Assembly: GCA_943371425.1 (NCBI GenBank)
Contig: CALRUR010000003.1
Location: 1-64,000, forward strand
From: CAJBVG01 sp943371425
GTDB lineage: Bacteria > Bacteroidota > Bacteroidia > Sphingobacteriales > Sphingobacteriaceae
DNA length: 64,000 nucleotides
Reading direction: 5' to 3'
A program made the position numbers and the translations under genes. Within the stretch, counting starts at the first letter, position 1. Each line of letters opens with the position of its first letter. The notes beneath the pieces were generated by a model. That model ran no database searches. It was not told where the DNA came from and saw nothing but the letters and a program-made list of their open reading frames with translations. This document shows, piece by piece, positions 1 to 9,656 of the stretch.

Positions 1-1451
1 CCGATAGTTTGTTAGTGCTAAATTTAACTACCACCACTTATTTTAGAGCGATAGTAAAAAATGGAGTTTGCGATGCAGATACCAGTACCATAGGCTTTAT
101 ACGTGTTGATCAGAATACTGTTGTTGGAGATATAGTAAACAGCGACACCGTTTGTGCAGGTTCAAATTCAACTTTATTACGTTTAACAAATTATATTGGT
201 ATTATTTTGAAATGGGAGAGTTCTACCACTGCAAATTTTAGTGGCACTGTAACAAACATCAATAACACTACAGATAGTTTATTCGTACTAAATTTAACTT
301 CCACTTCTTATTACAGAGCGATTGTAAAAAGTGGAGTATGTGCTGCCGATACAAGTACTGTAGCTAGTATAGTCGTTTTTTCAAATTCAATTTCGAATAC
401 AATTACTAGTCCAACACCCGATTCCTTTTTTGTATCGGGTAACCCAGGTACCATACTAGGCTCTCTCGCAAATGCCGACACGAGTCTTATAACTTATATA
501 TGGCAATCTTCTACATTGTCTGATTCTACAGGGTTTACAACTATTACAGGAGCTTCCACTATTCATTTTAACCCCGATACAATTTTACAAACTACTTGGT
601 ACCGAAGAATAGCCATCCATATTTATTGTGGTAGCACAGATACCTCTAATATTGTAAAACTAGTAGTATTTACTAATGGTACAATTTACGTTGCAAGTAT
701 TGGATCTTCCTTAAGTGCAACTAAGCCCATTGCCATTTCACCGGGTGTTTACCATGTTGACTATACAATTACTATAAAAAATTATGGTAATCTTGATTTA
801 GAAAATATCAGAATAATAGAAAAATTAGATACTGTTTTTCCATCTCCCTCTGCCTTTAGCATATTAAGTATAAGCAATAGTAACGGCCTAGTAGTTAACG
901 CTAATTTTGATGGAGTAAACAATGTTGAATTATTAGATCCTACTCAAAGTGTGCTGTTAGTATCAGAATTAAAAACGATTCGCATTAAAGTACAAGTTAC
1001 TACCAATTTGCCAAATGCTACCTTCATAAATCAGGTTTATGCCTTTGCAAATGCAGTAAATACTAGCATCTCGGCGCTAGATACTTCTGTAGATGGCAAT
1101 AATCCGGATCCAGATAATAATGAAATTCCAGATGAACAATCGCCTACCATTATAGAAATTGCGGTGTTTGTACCTTCGGGTTTCTCACCAAATGGTGATA
1201 ATAAAAATGATGAATTTGTGATTGTAGGCTTAGAAAATTATCCGAATAATAAACTCGAAATTTACAACCGCTGGGGGAACTTGGTTTTCCAACAAGCACC
1301 CTACGATAATAAATGGAAAGGTTCTGTTAAAAATTCTGACGCTGTTGTTTTTGGCGATGGCTTATTACCAAGTGGAACTTATTTTTATTTATTAGATTTT
1401 GGTGTACCGGGTGTAAAACAATTAACAGGTTATATAGTAATTAGAAAATAA
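1..1451 (+). CDS. Large T9SS type B (gliding-motility C-terminal domain) adhesin-like protein, 5' partial
   Basis: The reading frame is open to the left edge of the window, so only about the last 480 residues are visible. They begin with Ig-like repeat units: two copies of a 'DSL..LNLT.T.Y.RAIVK.GVC' motif lie about 90 residues apart. A DUF11-like module follows (around 230-390) with an acidic 'DPDNNEIPDEQ' stretch. The last 85 residues form a CHU_C/gliding-motility sorting domain, with 'VPSGFSPNGDNKNDEF', 'IYNRWGNLVF' and a final 'GYIVIRK'. In this family the domain directs export through the type IX secretion system and retention at the cell surface. The next two genes start 2 bp after the preceding stop, so this is probably the cargo of the adjacent PorP/SprF and PorE-like proteins. 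The total length and ligand are unknown. Confidence 0.9.
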   Translation, partial: DSLLVLNLTTTTYFRAIVKNGVCDADTSTIGFIRVDQNTVVGDIVNSDTVCAGSNSTLLRLTNYIGIILKWESSTTANFSGTVTNINNTTDSLFVLNLTSTSYYRAIVKSGVCAADTSTVASIVVFSNSISNTITSPTPDSFFVSGNPGTILGSLANADTSLITYIWQSSTLSDSTGFTTITGASTIHFNPDTILQTTWYRRIAIHIYCGSTDTSNIVKLVVFTNGTIYVASIGSSLSATKPIAISPGVYHVDYTITIKNYGNLDLENIRIIEKLDTVFPSPSAFSILSISNSNGLVVNANFDGVNNVELLDPTQSVLLVSELKTIRIKVQVTTNLPNATFINQVYAFANAVNTSISALDTSVDGNNPDPDNNEIPDEQSPTIIEIAVFVPSGFSPNGDNKNDEFVIVGLENYPNNKLEIYNRWGNLVFQQAPYDNKWKGSVKNSDAVVFGDGLLPSGTYFYLLDFGVPGVKQLTGYIVIRK

Positions 1452-1453
1452 AG

Positions 1454-2395
1454 ATGAAAGCATTAAAGTTTTTACTTCTTTCTTTTGGTTTATTAATTTA
1501 CTCCACTTTGCTACATGCACAAAGTGAACCCATGTTTACCCAATATACATTTAACGAGATATTTATTAACCCGGCTTATGCTGGCTCGCATGATGCGCTT
1601 TCTTTTTCTACAGTTTATCGCAGGCAATGGTTAAAAATTAACGGATCGCCAACTACTAAAACCTTTACCGCACACTCGCAATTATTAAAAAGTAGAGTGG
1701 GCTTGGGTTTAACAGCCTACCAAGATAATATTGGAGTTACTACCCAAACAGGTTTATTTGGTAATTATGCTTTCAGAATAAAAATGAATAAAGGCAAGTT
1801 GGCATTAGGCTTACTAGGAGGTTATGTGGCTTATCAAGAAAACTTGTCGGAAGTACAAACTAATGATAATGACGATTTGGAATTTCTAAACAATACTCCA
1901 GCTGTATTTGCTCCTAATTTTGGTTTTGGAACTTATTACTATACCAAAGTATTTTACTTTGGAGTATCTGTTCCTCGCATTATTTATAATAAGCTATACA
2001 TCAACCAAAACAACGAAGTAGAGCGTGTAACCAGTTCCTTTAATAAAGAAGAGTTACATTTATTTGTAGCCAGTGGTTTTGTGTTTGATGTACATCCCTT
2101 GTTTAAAGTTCGCCCCTCGGGTATGTTAAAGGTAGTAATGAATGCGCCTATTGAATACGATTTAAATTTGGCAACTCTTCTGCTAAACTCAGTATGGGTT
2201 GGTGGTGGTTTCAGATCTGGAGATGCTTGGAATCTAATGTCGGCTGTACAAGTAAACGAGCAATTACGTATTGCTTACTCTTTCGATTATACCTTTACAA
2301 ATTTAAGAACGGTTGCTGGAGGTACTCATGAGCTATCTCTCAATTATGTACTTCGATATAATAAAACAAAAGTTACTTCACCCAGATATTTTTAA
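1454..2395 (+). CDS. PorP/SprF family type IX secretion system membrane protein
   Basis: The 313-residue product starts with a signal peptide (MKALKFLLLSFGLLIYSTLLHAQ). The family hallmark follows at about 24-65: 'EPMFTQYTFNEIFINPAYAGS', then 'S.VYRRQW..ING.PTT..F.AH', and later 'VGLGLTAYQDNIGVT'. The rest alternates like an outer-membrane beta-barrel and ends in a short aromatic tail. Members of this family (SprF in Flavobacterium, PorP in Porphyromonas) are needed for secretion or surface attachment of particular type B cargo. The gene sits 2 bp after such a cargo gene and 2 bp before a PorE-like gene, which fits one cargo-handling operon. The match to the family is clear; pairing with this particular cargo is inferred from position. 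Confidence 0.93.
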   Translation: MKALKFLLLSFGLLIYSTLLHAQSEPMFTQYTFNEIFINPAYAGSHDALSFSTVYRRQWLKINGSPTTKTFTAHSQLLKSRVGLGLTAYQDNIGVTTQTGLFGNYAFRIKMNKGKLALGLLGGYVAYQENLSEVQTNDNDDLEFLNNTPAVFAPNFGFGTYYYTKVFYFGVSVPRIIYNKLYINQNNEVERVTSSFNKEELHLFVASGFVFDVHPLFKVRPSGMLKVVMNAPIEYDLNLATLLLNSVWVGGGFRSGDAWNLMSAVQVNEQLRIAYSFDYTFTNLRTVAGGTHELSLNYVLRYNKTKVTSPRYF

Positions 2396-2397
2396 AG

Positions 2398-4458
2398 ATG
2401 AGAAAAGTACTTGTAATTTTTATTTTATTATTTTGCTACAATACCTCAAGTGCCCAATTAATATTGAGGTTTGCAGAGTATAAATATAAAATATTGAATT
2501 ACCCGGATGCCATTCCCTATTTTAAATATTATGTTGATAAACGCGATTCTAACAACTTAGTGGTAGTAAGAAAATTAGCAGATTGTTACCGTTTAACTAA
2601 TCAATACCAAGAAGCAGAAAAGTATTATGCGATGTTGGTTAGAAAAGATACAGTATTAACAGATCGATTATATTATGAAGATGCAAAACAACGAAGAGTT
2701 AAGAATACCTTACTATCTGATACCGTAAATATAAAAATTAACCGTTTAGCATTTAATTCAGAAAATTCTGATTTTGCCCCAAGCATTTATAAAAACAAAT
2801 TAATTTTTGCTTCCTCTATTCAAGTTAAACCTTTTATACAACGCAACCATAGCTGGACAGAAACAAATTTTCTCTCTTTACAAGAAACCGAATTAGGAAA
2901 TGAGATTAGTACCTATAGCCCATTTGCATTGGAACTTAGAACCAAGTTTAATTTTGGTCCGGCTACTTTTTTAGAACAAGACAGTGCCATGTATTATACT
3001 ACTAATAACCCCAAAATTAAATCGAAGAAAAATGGATATATTAATTTAAGAATCGAATCTGCTGAATTTATTTATGGTAAATGGATAAAAACAGATAAGT
3101 TCAAATTCAATAGTACAGAATATGCATGTGCACATCCTAGTATTAATACCGATGGTACTAAATTGTATTTTAGTTCTAATATGCCAGGAGGGTTTGGTGG
3201 AATGGATTTATACGTGTGCCAGTGGATAAATGATTCGGCTTGGTCTGCTCCTGTAAACCTTGGTCCTGCAATAAACACCATAGAAGAAGAAGTGTTTCCA
3301 TTTATTTCAAAAGAGAATACATTATATTTTGCTACAAACGGTAGACAAACTTTTGGAGGGCTTGATATATACAAAGTGAATTTAAACAACAAATTGTTAG
3401 AAGTAGAATCCTTGCCTTATCCAATAAATTCTAGCGACGACGATTTTGCACTTATTACCCATCCGAATGCCTACGCAGGTTATTTTAGTTCGGATAGAGG
3501 GAATAAAGGTATTGATGATGATGTGTATTCTTTTAACATTATTGGAAAGTACATTAAACTTTATGTAGTAGATAGCCTTACAAACAAAATTATTGTAAAT
3601 GCTAGTGTAACCATTAACCATAAAAATAGCACAATTAACAAAACTAGCAATGAATTGCCTATCGAATTAAGAATTTTGGATAAAGACTTTTTTGTGTTCG
3701 AGGTAACTGCAGATGCTTACTTACCTAAATTAAGTAGTCGTAAATTTTTATTAACCGACAGTGTTTTTTATATCAAATTAACAAGAATAAATAAGGGATG
3801 TAATGTACAAGGCACTATAGTTAAAAAAGGAAGTTCAGAAAAGCTGATGGAGGTAACAGTTAAAATATATAATTACAATAAAAACTTATTAGTGTACGAA
3901 GGTAGAAGCAATGTGAATGGTTTTTATAAAAAATTTACTTTAGAAACAAATACTAGGTATAGCATAAGTTTTAGCAAAGCAGGATATTTCTCTAAAGATA
4001 TTTTATTTAATACATCAGATGTGTATTGCGCTTCGAATTTTAATTCGGATTATGATTATGTTAAAGATGTAGAACTTGATTCTATAATTATTGGTAAGGC
4101 AATTAAAATAGATAATATTTATTTTGATTTGGCAAAATGGAACATACGCCCAGATGCAGCTTTAGAATTAGACAAAATTGTGAAACTATTAAATGATAAT
4201 CCGGATATAGTTATAGAACTCAGCTCACATACCGACTCGAGGGCGAGTGCAAAATACAACGAAACACTTTCTGATAAACGAGCAAAGTCTTCTGCCACTT
4301 ACATAATTAGCAAAGGTATTGCTGAGAGTAGAATTACTGGAAAAGGCTATGGCGAGTACTTGCTTATAAATAAATGTGCCGATGGGGTTAAATGTTCTGA
4401 GAAGGACCATCAACAAAACAGAAGAACGGAGTTTAAAGTGGTGGGTTTTATAGAGTAA
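2398..4458 (+). CDS. PorE-like outer-membrane-associated protein: TPR, PD40 propeller, CRD and OmpA domains
   Basis: The product has 686 residues and a signal peptide ending near residue 19 (SSAQ). The domain order matches PorE of Porphyromonas: TPR-like helices at about 20-90, a PD40/WD40-like beta-propeller at about 110-375 (motifs such as 'GGFGGMDLYVC' and 'TFGGLDIYKV'), two carboxypeptidase-regulatory-like modules at about 385-560, and an OmpA peptidoglycan-binding domain from residue 572 onward ('IYFDLAKWNIRPDA', 'SSHTDSRAS', 'LSDKRAKS'). PorE anchors the T9SS ring complex to peptidoglycan. Here the gene directly follows porP/sprF and a type B cargo, so it may serve a cargo-specific version of that anchor. 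Many Bacteroidota carry several PorP-OmpA pairs, so this need not be the core secretion copy. Confidence 0.87.
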   Translation: MRKVLVIFILLFCYNTSSAQLILRFAEYKYKILNYPDAIPYFKYYVDKRDSNNLVVVRKLADCYRLTNQYQEAEKYYAMLVRKDTVLTDRLYYEDAKQRRVKNTLLSDTVNIKINRLAFNSENSDFAPSIYKNKLIFASSIQVKPFIQRNHSWTETNFLSLQETELGNEISTYSPFALELRTKFNFGPATFLEQDSAMYYTTNNPKIKSKKNGYINLRIESAEFIYGKWIKTDKFKFNSTEYACAHPSINTDGTKLYFSSNMPGGFGGMDLYVCQWINDSAWSAPVNLGPAINTIEEEVFPFISKENTLYFATNGRQTFGGLDIYKVNLNNKLLEVESLPYPINSSDDDFALITHPNAYAGYFSSDRGNKGIDDDVYSFNIIGKYIKLYVVDSLTNKIIVNASVTINHKNSTINKTSNELPIELRILDKDFFVFEVTADAYLPKLSSRKFLLTDSVFYIKLTRINKGCNVQGTIVKKGSSEKLMEVTVKIYNYNKNLLVYEGRSNVNGFYKKFTLETNTRYSISFSKAGYFSKDILFNTSDVYCASNFNSDYDYVKDVELDSIIIGKAIKIDNIYFDLAKWNIRPDAALELDKIVKLLNDNPDIVIELSSHTDSRASAKYNETLSDKRAKSSATYIISKGIAESRITGKGYGEYLLINKCADGVKCSEKDHQQNRRTEFKVVGFIE

Positions 4459-4552
4459 CATATACCCACTAGCACGTAGTGCTAAATACCAATATTTACT
4501 GATAGTTTAGTGTTGTTTGTCGGTGTATTTTAGTGATATAAATTCTATCATT

Positions 4553-6763
4553 ATGAAAACAGCCTTTACACTACGTTTAATCCTATTTTCCATAGTTATT
4601 TTTACTCAACATTCATTCGCTCAATTTTACGAATGGAGAACTATGAATAGTACCATTACTAAGCTGTATGTAATGCCAAGCAACTCTAGTATTATTTTTG
4701 CTGGCGACCAATCTGGTTTAATAAAAAAGAGTACAGATAAAGGTTCAACTTGGAAATTAGTATCCTTAAAATCGGAAACGCAAATTAACGACCTCGCATT
4801 TTTTGATAATAATGTTGGTATGGCAGTGGGTGCAGAACCTGGCCAATTACTTATTACCCGTGATGCTGGCGAAACTTGGTCGCGAAAAGCCTTAATGGAT
4901 GCAACTCGTTTCCCTGCATCTTTATTTCAAACAATCTCAAAAATTACCATCGTAAATTCTTCTACTGCCTATTTGCATTTTGGCAAGTATGAATACAAGC
5001 AAGCCTTAGTTACAAGAGATGCTGGAATGTCGTTTGATACAATTACTGTACCTGGAGAAATATTTAGAGTAACTGGAGATACCTTGGTGGCATTTGGGTA
5101 CAACAGAGATATGTTTGGTATAAAACGTTTCAGTATTTACAAAAGTAATAATGCAGGTTTAGCTTGGAACCTTATTAAAACCTCGCCAACGGGTTTGGTT
5201 GATTTTGATATTTATGGTTATGAATTTGTACATTTTTTGAATGCTAATGTTTATTACATTACTGCAGGTAAATCAAATAAATTACTTTTCAAAACTACCG
5301 ATGGAGGAAATACCTTTACTACGGTAACCAAACCTCAGCCTACAAACTTCAATAAAATTAAATTTATGCACTTCAAAAATGCAAACGAAGGTTTTGTAGT
5401 AATGGAAAACGATTTCAGTTATGCATATTCAACTTCAGATGCTGGATTAACTTGGACTCCATCTATATCTGAAGTGAAGGCACCGGCTCTGCATTTAGGA
5501 GCGAATTCATATATGGCAATGGCTAAAGGAGTATGTGCAATTTCTACAGATAATGGACAAAATTTCAGCTTATTTTCTAGTCCAATTGTTGCAATAAATC
5601 AGAATCCTACGCTCAATAATTTGAAAGTGTGGAATAGTAATATAGCTTATGCTGAATTCAGTACACCCTATGAAGGTTGTTTGGTAAAAACTATAGACGG
5701 GGGATTAACCTGGAAGAAATTATTGAAACAAAATGGTCAGGATTTTAGAGGCAGTGCCTATACACTAAGAGGAATTGATACTTTCTTTTATGCATCAGGA
5801 GGAGATATATATTACACAACCAATGCAGGATTTACAAATAGTCAATTATTTCAATATGGCTTTACTCCACATCAGATTAAAAAAATAGAATTTATTGATG
5901 CGAATAATGCGGTAGCTTATGCATACGGATTTACAGTATTTAGCAAGAATGCTGGTCAAACTTGGACATCAAAAAATTCGAATATAAGTGAACCAATTGA
6001 TGCAGCTTTTCCAAGTGTAAATGCATGGTATATATTAGCAGGAGCCAAAGTTTATAAAAGTACCGATACGGGTAGCACGTGGATGGATGTTTCAAGAAAT
6101 ATGATTTTAAACCTAGGTGGTACTAAATGTAATTCTGGCTTATATTTCATAAATGAGTTAGTAGGTTTTGTGTATGGTTGTGATGGGAGAATGTATAAAA
6201 CCATAGATGGTGCTAGTACCTGGACCGATATAGGTGCAAATTTGCCAACAAATATTTCTTATAATGATTTCGCTGCAATGTCGTTTAAATCTAATTTAAT
6301 TGGGTATGTTTCCGATCCAGGTACAGGTATTGCGATTACTTTAGATGGAGGAAATACATGGGCAGCACATGGAAAGGTACAAGGGGCTGGTGCCACAAAA
6401 ATAGAATTTGTTGATGGCAATACTGGTGCTATGATTGGTAGCCCTGGGTATGCAAACTATGTTAAGTATTTCGGCCCGCAAAATTTTAACATTGATACAA
6501 TTTATATAGGGCAATTTTCTGGAGTAAATCAAACTAAAAATGTTCAGCAAATAAATGTTTTTCCAAATCCATCATCAAACTATATTTCTGTAAATTCAGA
6601 ATTTGAGAATAAGAATTTTTATCTCTATAATTTATTAGGAGATAAAATGTTAGAAGGCAAAGTGGAGAATACAATTAATATTAGTACTCTACCAGCTGGT
6701 TTATATATTATAGTGGTAGATTCTGGATCGAAAATGTATAGATCTAAATTTTATAAAGAATAG
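4553..6763 (+). CDS. Secreted sortilin/BNR-type beta-propeller protein with T9SS type A sorting domain
   Basis: I start the protein at the ATG at 4553, giving 736 residues, because a signal peptide begins there (MKTAFTLRLILFSIVIFTQHSFAQ); an upstream TTG would only add residues in front of it. The body carries many repeats of the 'T.DGG.TW' / 'STD.GSTW' type, typical of the BNR/sortilin/YCF48 beta-propeller group. The C-terminus is a type A sorting domain: 'VFPNPSSNYISV', 'LYNLLGDKMLEG', 'LPAGLYIIVV' and a basic end. It is therefore expected to be secreted and attached to the cell surface. The ligand or substrate cannot be read from the sequence. Confidence 0.9.
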   Translation: MKTAFTLRLILFSIVIFTQHSFAQFYEWRTMNSTITKLYVMPSNSSIIFAGDQSGLIKKSTDKGSTWKLVSLKSETQINDLAFFDNNVGMAVGAEPGQLLITRDAGETWSRKALMDATRFPASLFQTISKITIVNSSTAYLHFGKYEYKQALVTRDAGMSFDTITVPGEIFRVTGDTLVAFGYNRDMFGIKRFSIYKSNNAGLAWNLIKTSPTGLVDFDIYGYEFVHFLNANVYYITAGKSNKLLFKTTDGGNTFTTVTKPQPTNFNKIKFMHFKNANEGFVVMENDFSYAYSTSDAGLTWTPSISEVKAPALHLGANSYMAMAKGVCAISTDNGQNFSLFSSPIVAINQNPTLNNLKVWNSNIAYAEFSTPYEGCLVKTIDGGLTWKKLLKQNGQDFRGSAYTLRGIDTFFYASGGDIYYTTNAGFTNSQLFQYGFTPHQIKKIEFIDANNAVAYAYGFTVFSKNAGQTWTSKNSNISEPIDAAFPSVNAWYILAGAKVYKSTDTGSTWMDVSRNMILNLGGTKCNSGLYFINELVGFVYGCDGRMYKTIDGASTWTDIGANLPTNISYNDFAAMSFKSNLIGYVSDPGTGIAITLDGGNTWAAHGKVQGAGATKIEFVDGNTGAMIGSPGYANYVKYFGPQNFNIDTIYIGQFSGVNQTKNVQQINVFPNPSSNYISVNSEFENKNFYLYNLLGDKMLEGKVENTINISTLPAGLYIIVVDSGSKMYRSKFYKE

Positions 6764-6794
6764 AGCATAATTTAAGGTGGTAGACTTTGTTGAA

Positions 6795-6828
6795 TAAAAA
6801 AACCAGGTACAAATTAATGTACCTGGTT
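6795..6828 (-). terminator. Rho-independent terminator for the CHRD gene
   Basis: A perfect 10-bp stem (aaccaggtac at 6801-6810 paired with 6819-6828) closes an 8-nt loop. On the minus strand it is followed by a run of seven T residues. It lies between two converging genes. The plus-strand side lacks a T tract, so it mainly serves the leftward gene. Confidence 0.85.
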
Positions 6829-6852
6829 CTTATGAAAAATGTATCTACATTT

Positions 6853-8727
6853 TTATTTTTTAACAAATTTTGTTCTGTAATTATTTCCAGAATCAGAAGA
6901 TAAGCTGATAATGTATAAGCCAGTGCTAAGTTCTGCAATAGTTGCATTTAGTACATTATTGCCTTTTTGTACATCCGATTTTTCAGTTAATACCACTCTA
7001 CCATTTAAATCTGATATGCTGATGGTAATTGTTTCGTTGTTTTTAGATTCGAAACTGATGTTTATATTATCTGTACTAGGATTCGGATATAAACTTACAT
7101 TGTTGCTGAAATTATTATTGATTCCAGTTATTCCGCCAATTACCACACCATTGTTTGTATAGTTTCTGATAAATTGTCCACGTACCTCTCCATTAGGGAA
7201 ATTAGTTGTATGGAAGTTAACATATACACTGTCATTTCTTCTGAAAGTAATTGATTGTGTATTGTTAAATGCTGGTGTATTCATGTTTGTCCAATAACCA
7301 AACGCCCCATTGTTTACAAAGTTTAAATCATATACCACACCACCTGTTTCTCCTTTAATTCCTTTGTGGAAGTGTGCTGCATTTATTGCGCCACTTAATC
7401 CAGATACAGTAATCATGTAATGTAAATTTCTTCTATCGCGATCGTAGCTTACAATACCACTTCCTGTAGCCATTGAGTTTGATGCTGGGATAGATTGCAT
7501 AGCATCTATATCGGCAACAAAACCTTCACGAGCTAACCTGAAAATTTGGCCTCTTAATTCGCCTGCAGGGTTTGCTGCAGTATGAATTGCTACGTATAAG
7601 TTTCCGTACAATAATTGAGAAATTAAAGTTTCTGTTAATCCAGTATTTTTTGTCCATATACCACTTATTACATTACCATTAATAGCTGTATTTGGAAATT
7701 CAAATACTACACCACCGTCCATATTTGGTTCTGCATTGTGTATGTGTGCTGCTGCAATTGTACCTGTTAAATTACTTGCTACAATGTAGTATCTTAAAGT
7801 ATCATACGTTAAATTTAAAGAGAATTTTGCCGCACCAATTGCCGATGAAACTGTATTTAAATTACCTGTAATTTGTGTAGTATCTATACGAGCATCAAAA
7901 CGTAAATTCTGATCGTATTTAATTTGTCCACGAACTTCGCCATTTGGATTGGCCATAGTATGTATATTTAAATAAACCATACCTGTTTTTACATAGTTTT
8001 GGAAAACTGATTTAATCGAGTCATCAATTTCAACTACACCATATAATGCACGTCCGTTTGCCGAAATCATAGAACTTAAATCAACTAATAAGCCTCCATT
8101 TGTTCCTGCAATACCTTTGTGTAAATGTGCACCCATTATAGCACCACTCAATCCATCGGTTACCGATTTTACTTCCAAAAATTTCCCATCTAAACTTAAA
8201 TTGATTGCTGCAACACCCTTTGCAGTGCTTGCATTCATTGGCACTTGCTGTGCACCATCCATTTCAGTATAGTATCCGAAATCAGTTTCTAATTTAATCT
8301 GACCACGCATTTCACCATTCGGATTAGCTGCGGTATGTACTGCTAGATATACCTCAGAGCGTAAAAGTTTTGTTAATAAAGCTTGATTAACTACTACTTT
8401 TGCTTTTGCGTAATTTCCGTTTAAAGCAGGCTCTAAATTTAACAATACTGGTCCGTTCGTTTTATCATCGCCTTCATGAATATGAAAGCCTGTTATAGTA
8501 CCACTTAATTGTGTAGCACTAAAGTTCATGTACAAGGTGTCTCTTGTGCTGTTTAACATTAAACCTGCTACACCACTTGCACTGTTCATTACTGGAGTAG
8601 GTATAATGTTGGCCCCATTTAATCGTGCAGAAAACAATAGCCTATCCGCTAAATGGTCTGCTTGCGTAATACTTGTTATACTTGATAGAGCAAGTATCAA
8701 ACTCATTATTTTAGTAAATCTTTTCAT
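6853..8727 (-). CDS. Secreted protein with four tandem CHRD domains and a T9SS type A sorting domain
   Basis: The product has 624 residues. A signal peptide at about 1-23 is followed by four units of about 120 residues, each with the CHRD (chordin-like) pattern: 'FSARLNG..', 'GFHIHEGD', 'LLNLEP' and 'VHTAANPNGEMRGQI'. The 'H.H.G / ANPNGE.RGQ' pair recurs at about 65-145, 195-270, 325-400 and 460-530. The end is a type A sorting domain ('LYPNPSTDNINI', 'ISDLNGRVV', 'LSTGLYIISL', 'KFVKK'). CHRD domains occur in bacterial surface proteins of unknown role. The gene stands alone and has a strong terminator on its 3' side. Confidence 0.92.
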   Translation of the reverse strand: MKRFTKIMSLILALSSITSITQADHLADRLLFSARLNGANIIPTPVMNSASGVAGLMLNSTRDTLYMNFSATQLSGTITGFHIHEGDDKTNGPVLLNLEPALNGNYAKAKVVVNQALLTKLLRSEVYLAVHTAANPNGEMRGQIKLETDFGYYTEMDGAQQVPMNASTAKGVAAINLSLDGKFLEVKSVTDGLSGAIMGAHLHKGIAGTNGGLLVDLSSMISANGRALYGVVEIDDSIKSVFQNYVKTGMVYLNIHTMANPNGEVRGQIKYDQNLRFDARIDTTQITGNLNTVSSAIGAAKFSLNLTYDTLRYYIVASNLTGTIAAAHIHNAEPNMDGGVVFEFPNTAINGNVISGIWTKNTGLTETLISQLLYGNLYVAIHTAANPAGELRGQIFRLAREGFVADIDAMQSIPASNSMATGSGIVSYDRDRRNLHYMITVSGLSGAINAAHFHKGIKGETGGVVYDLNFVNNGAFGYWTNMNTPAFNNTQSITFRRNDSVYVNFHTTNFPNGEVRGQFIRNYTNNGVVIGGITGINNNFSNNVSLYPNPSTDNINISFESKNNETITISISDLNGRVVLTEKSDVQKGNNVLNATIAELSTGLYIISLSSDSGNNYRTKFVKK

Positions 8728-8792
8728 ATGTGTGTTTTTTAAATGATTTAACTCACTTACGGCAAGATTTTGAAATTGGATTTTATTTTTTT

Positions 8793-9656
8793 TTATTTTT
8801 TAATAAAAGGCATGCTTTGTTGTTTGTATTGAATATAATAAATACCAGAACCTAACCCAGAAATATCCAGCCCTTCTTCCTGATAATAGCCTTGTTGTAC
8901 CTTTTTGCCATGTATGCTGTATACAATGATTTCAGATTCGCGGTCGATTATTTTTTTAGGATTTAATTTCAGATAAACCCTATCATTACTGGGGTTTGGC
9001 CACAAATAGAATTGTTCTTTTTCTTTGGAATAGTCGACCGCTAAACCAACTTTGTCGAAAACTGCCTTGCCCCAAGTAATAGGATAGAGTCTGTGAGCAC
9101 CATTGGGCCAATGATGGAAAGCATTTGCTGTATTAGTAATGAGAAAACTAATACCAATAGTGTCAACAGTATTTAAATTTAGGTTGATGGTACTAAATGG
9201 AATACTTATTTCAACTAAATCTGTAATAGGATCACCAAATATTATATTATTTACAGCTTTCCAATTCGGTCGCTCTAGTTCACAATTTGCATAATGCCCA
9301 TACCTGCCCTTGTATTCACAATCTGTGGCAGATACATGGAACCACCAATCGTCTGCTTGGAAAATATTAGCCCTATCAAACTCCATATCTAAAAGTATTT
9401 CCGGGAAACGAACATTTGCCGATTCTAAATCACCTTTATAGCAAGCAAGTAAATTTTCCCCGTCATGTTTATAGTATACTCTTACTTTTTTAGTGTTGTT
9501 AGAAAAATTAATGTCTAAAGAATCAGAATCATCCCACTCAACACCATTCAGTTCTCCATCAACGTTAACTTGTTTTCCTAATGGTATTTGAATTATATTT
9601 TGGCCATACATTACTCCTGCATGTAATAGCCATAATAGCAATATTATTTTCCTCAT
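8793..9656 (-). CDS. Secreted CBM9/DOMON-like protein with T9SS type A sorting domain
   Basis: The 287-residue product has a signal peptide (MRKIILLLWLLHAGVMYGQ). A domain of about 190 residues follows that resembles carbohydrate-binding module family 9-like folds: 'VDGELNGVEWDDSD' at the start, 'ADDWWFHVSATDCEYKG' in the middle and a late 'LVEISIPFSTI'. The C-terminus is a type A sorting domain ('LWPNPSNDRVYL', 'VYSIHGKKVQQG', 'LGSGIYYIQY', 'FIKK'). Its start overlaps the stop of the upstream gene by 4 bp (ATGA), so the two are probably translated together. Sugar binding is inferred from the fold only. Confidence 0.78.
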   Translation of the reverse strand: MRKIILLLWLLHAGVMYGQNIIQIPLGKQVNVDGELNGVEWDDSDSLDINFSNNTKKVRVYYKHDGENLLACYKGDLESANVRFPEILLDMEFDRANIFQADDWWFHVSATDCEYKGRYGHYANCELERPNWKAVNNIIFGDPITDLVEISIPFSTINLNLNTVDTIGISFLITNTANAFHHWPNGAHRLYPITWGKAVFDKVGLAVDYSKEKEQFYLWPNPSNDRVYLKLNPKKIIDRESEIIVYSIHGKKVQQGYYQEEGLDISGLGSGIYYIQYKQQSMPFIKK

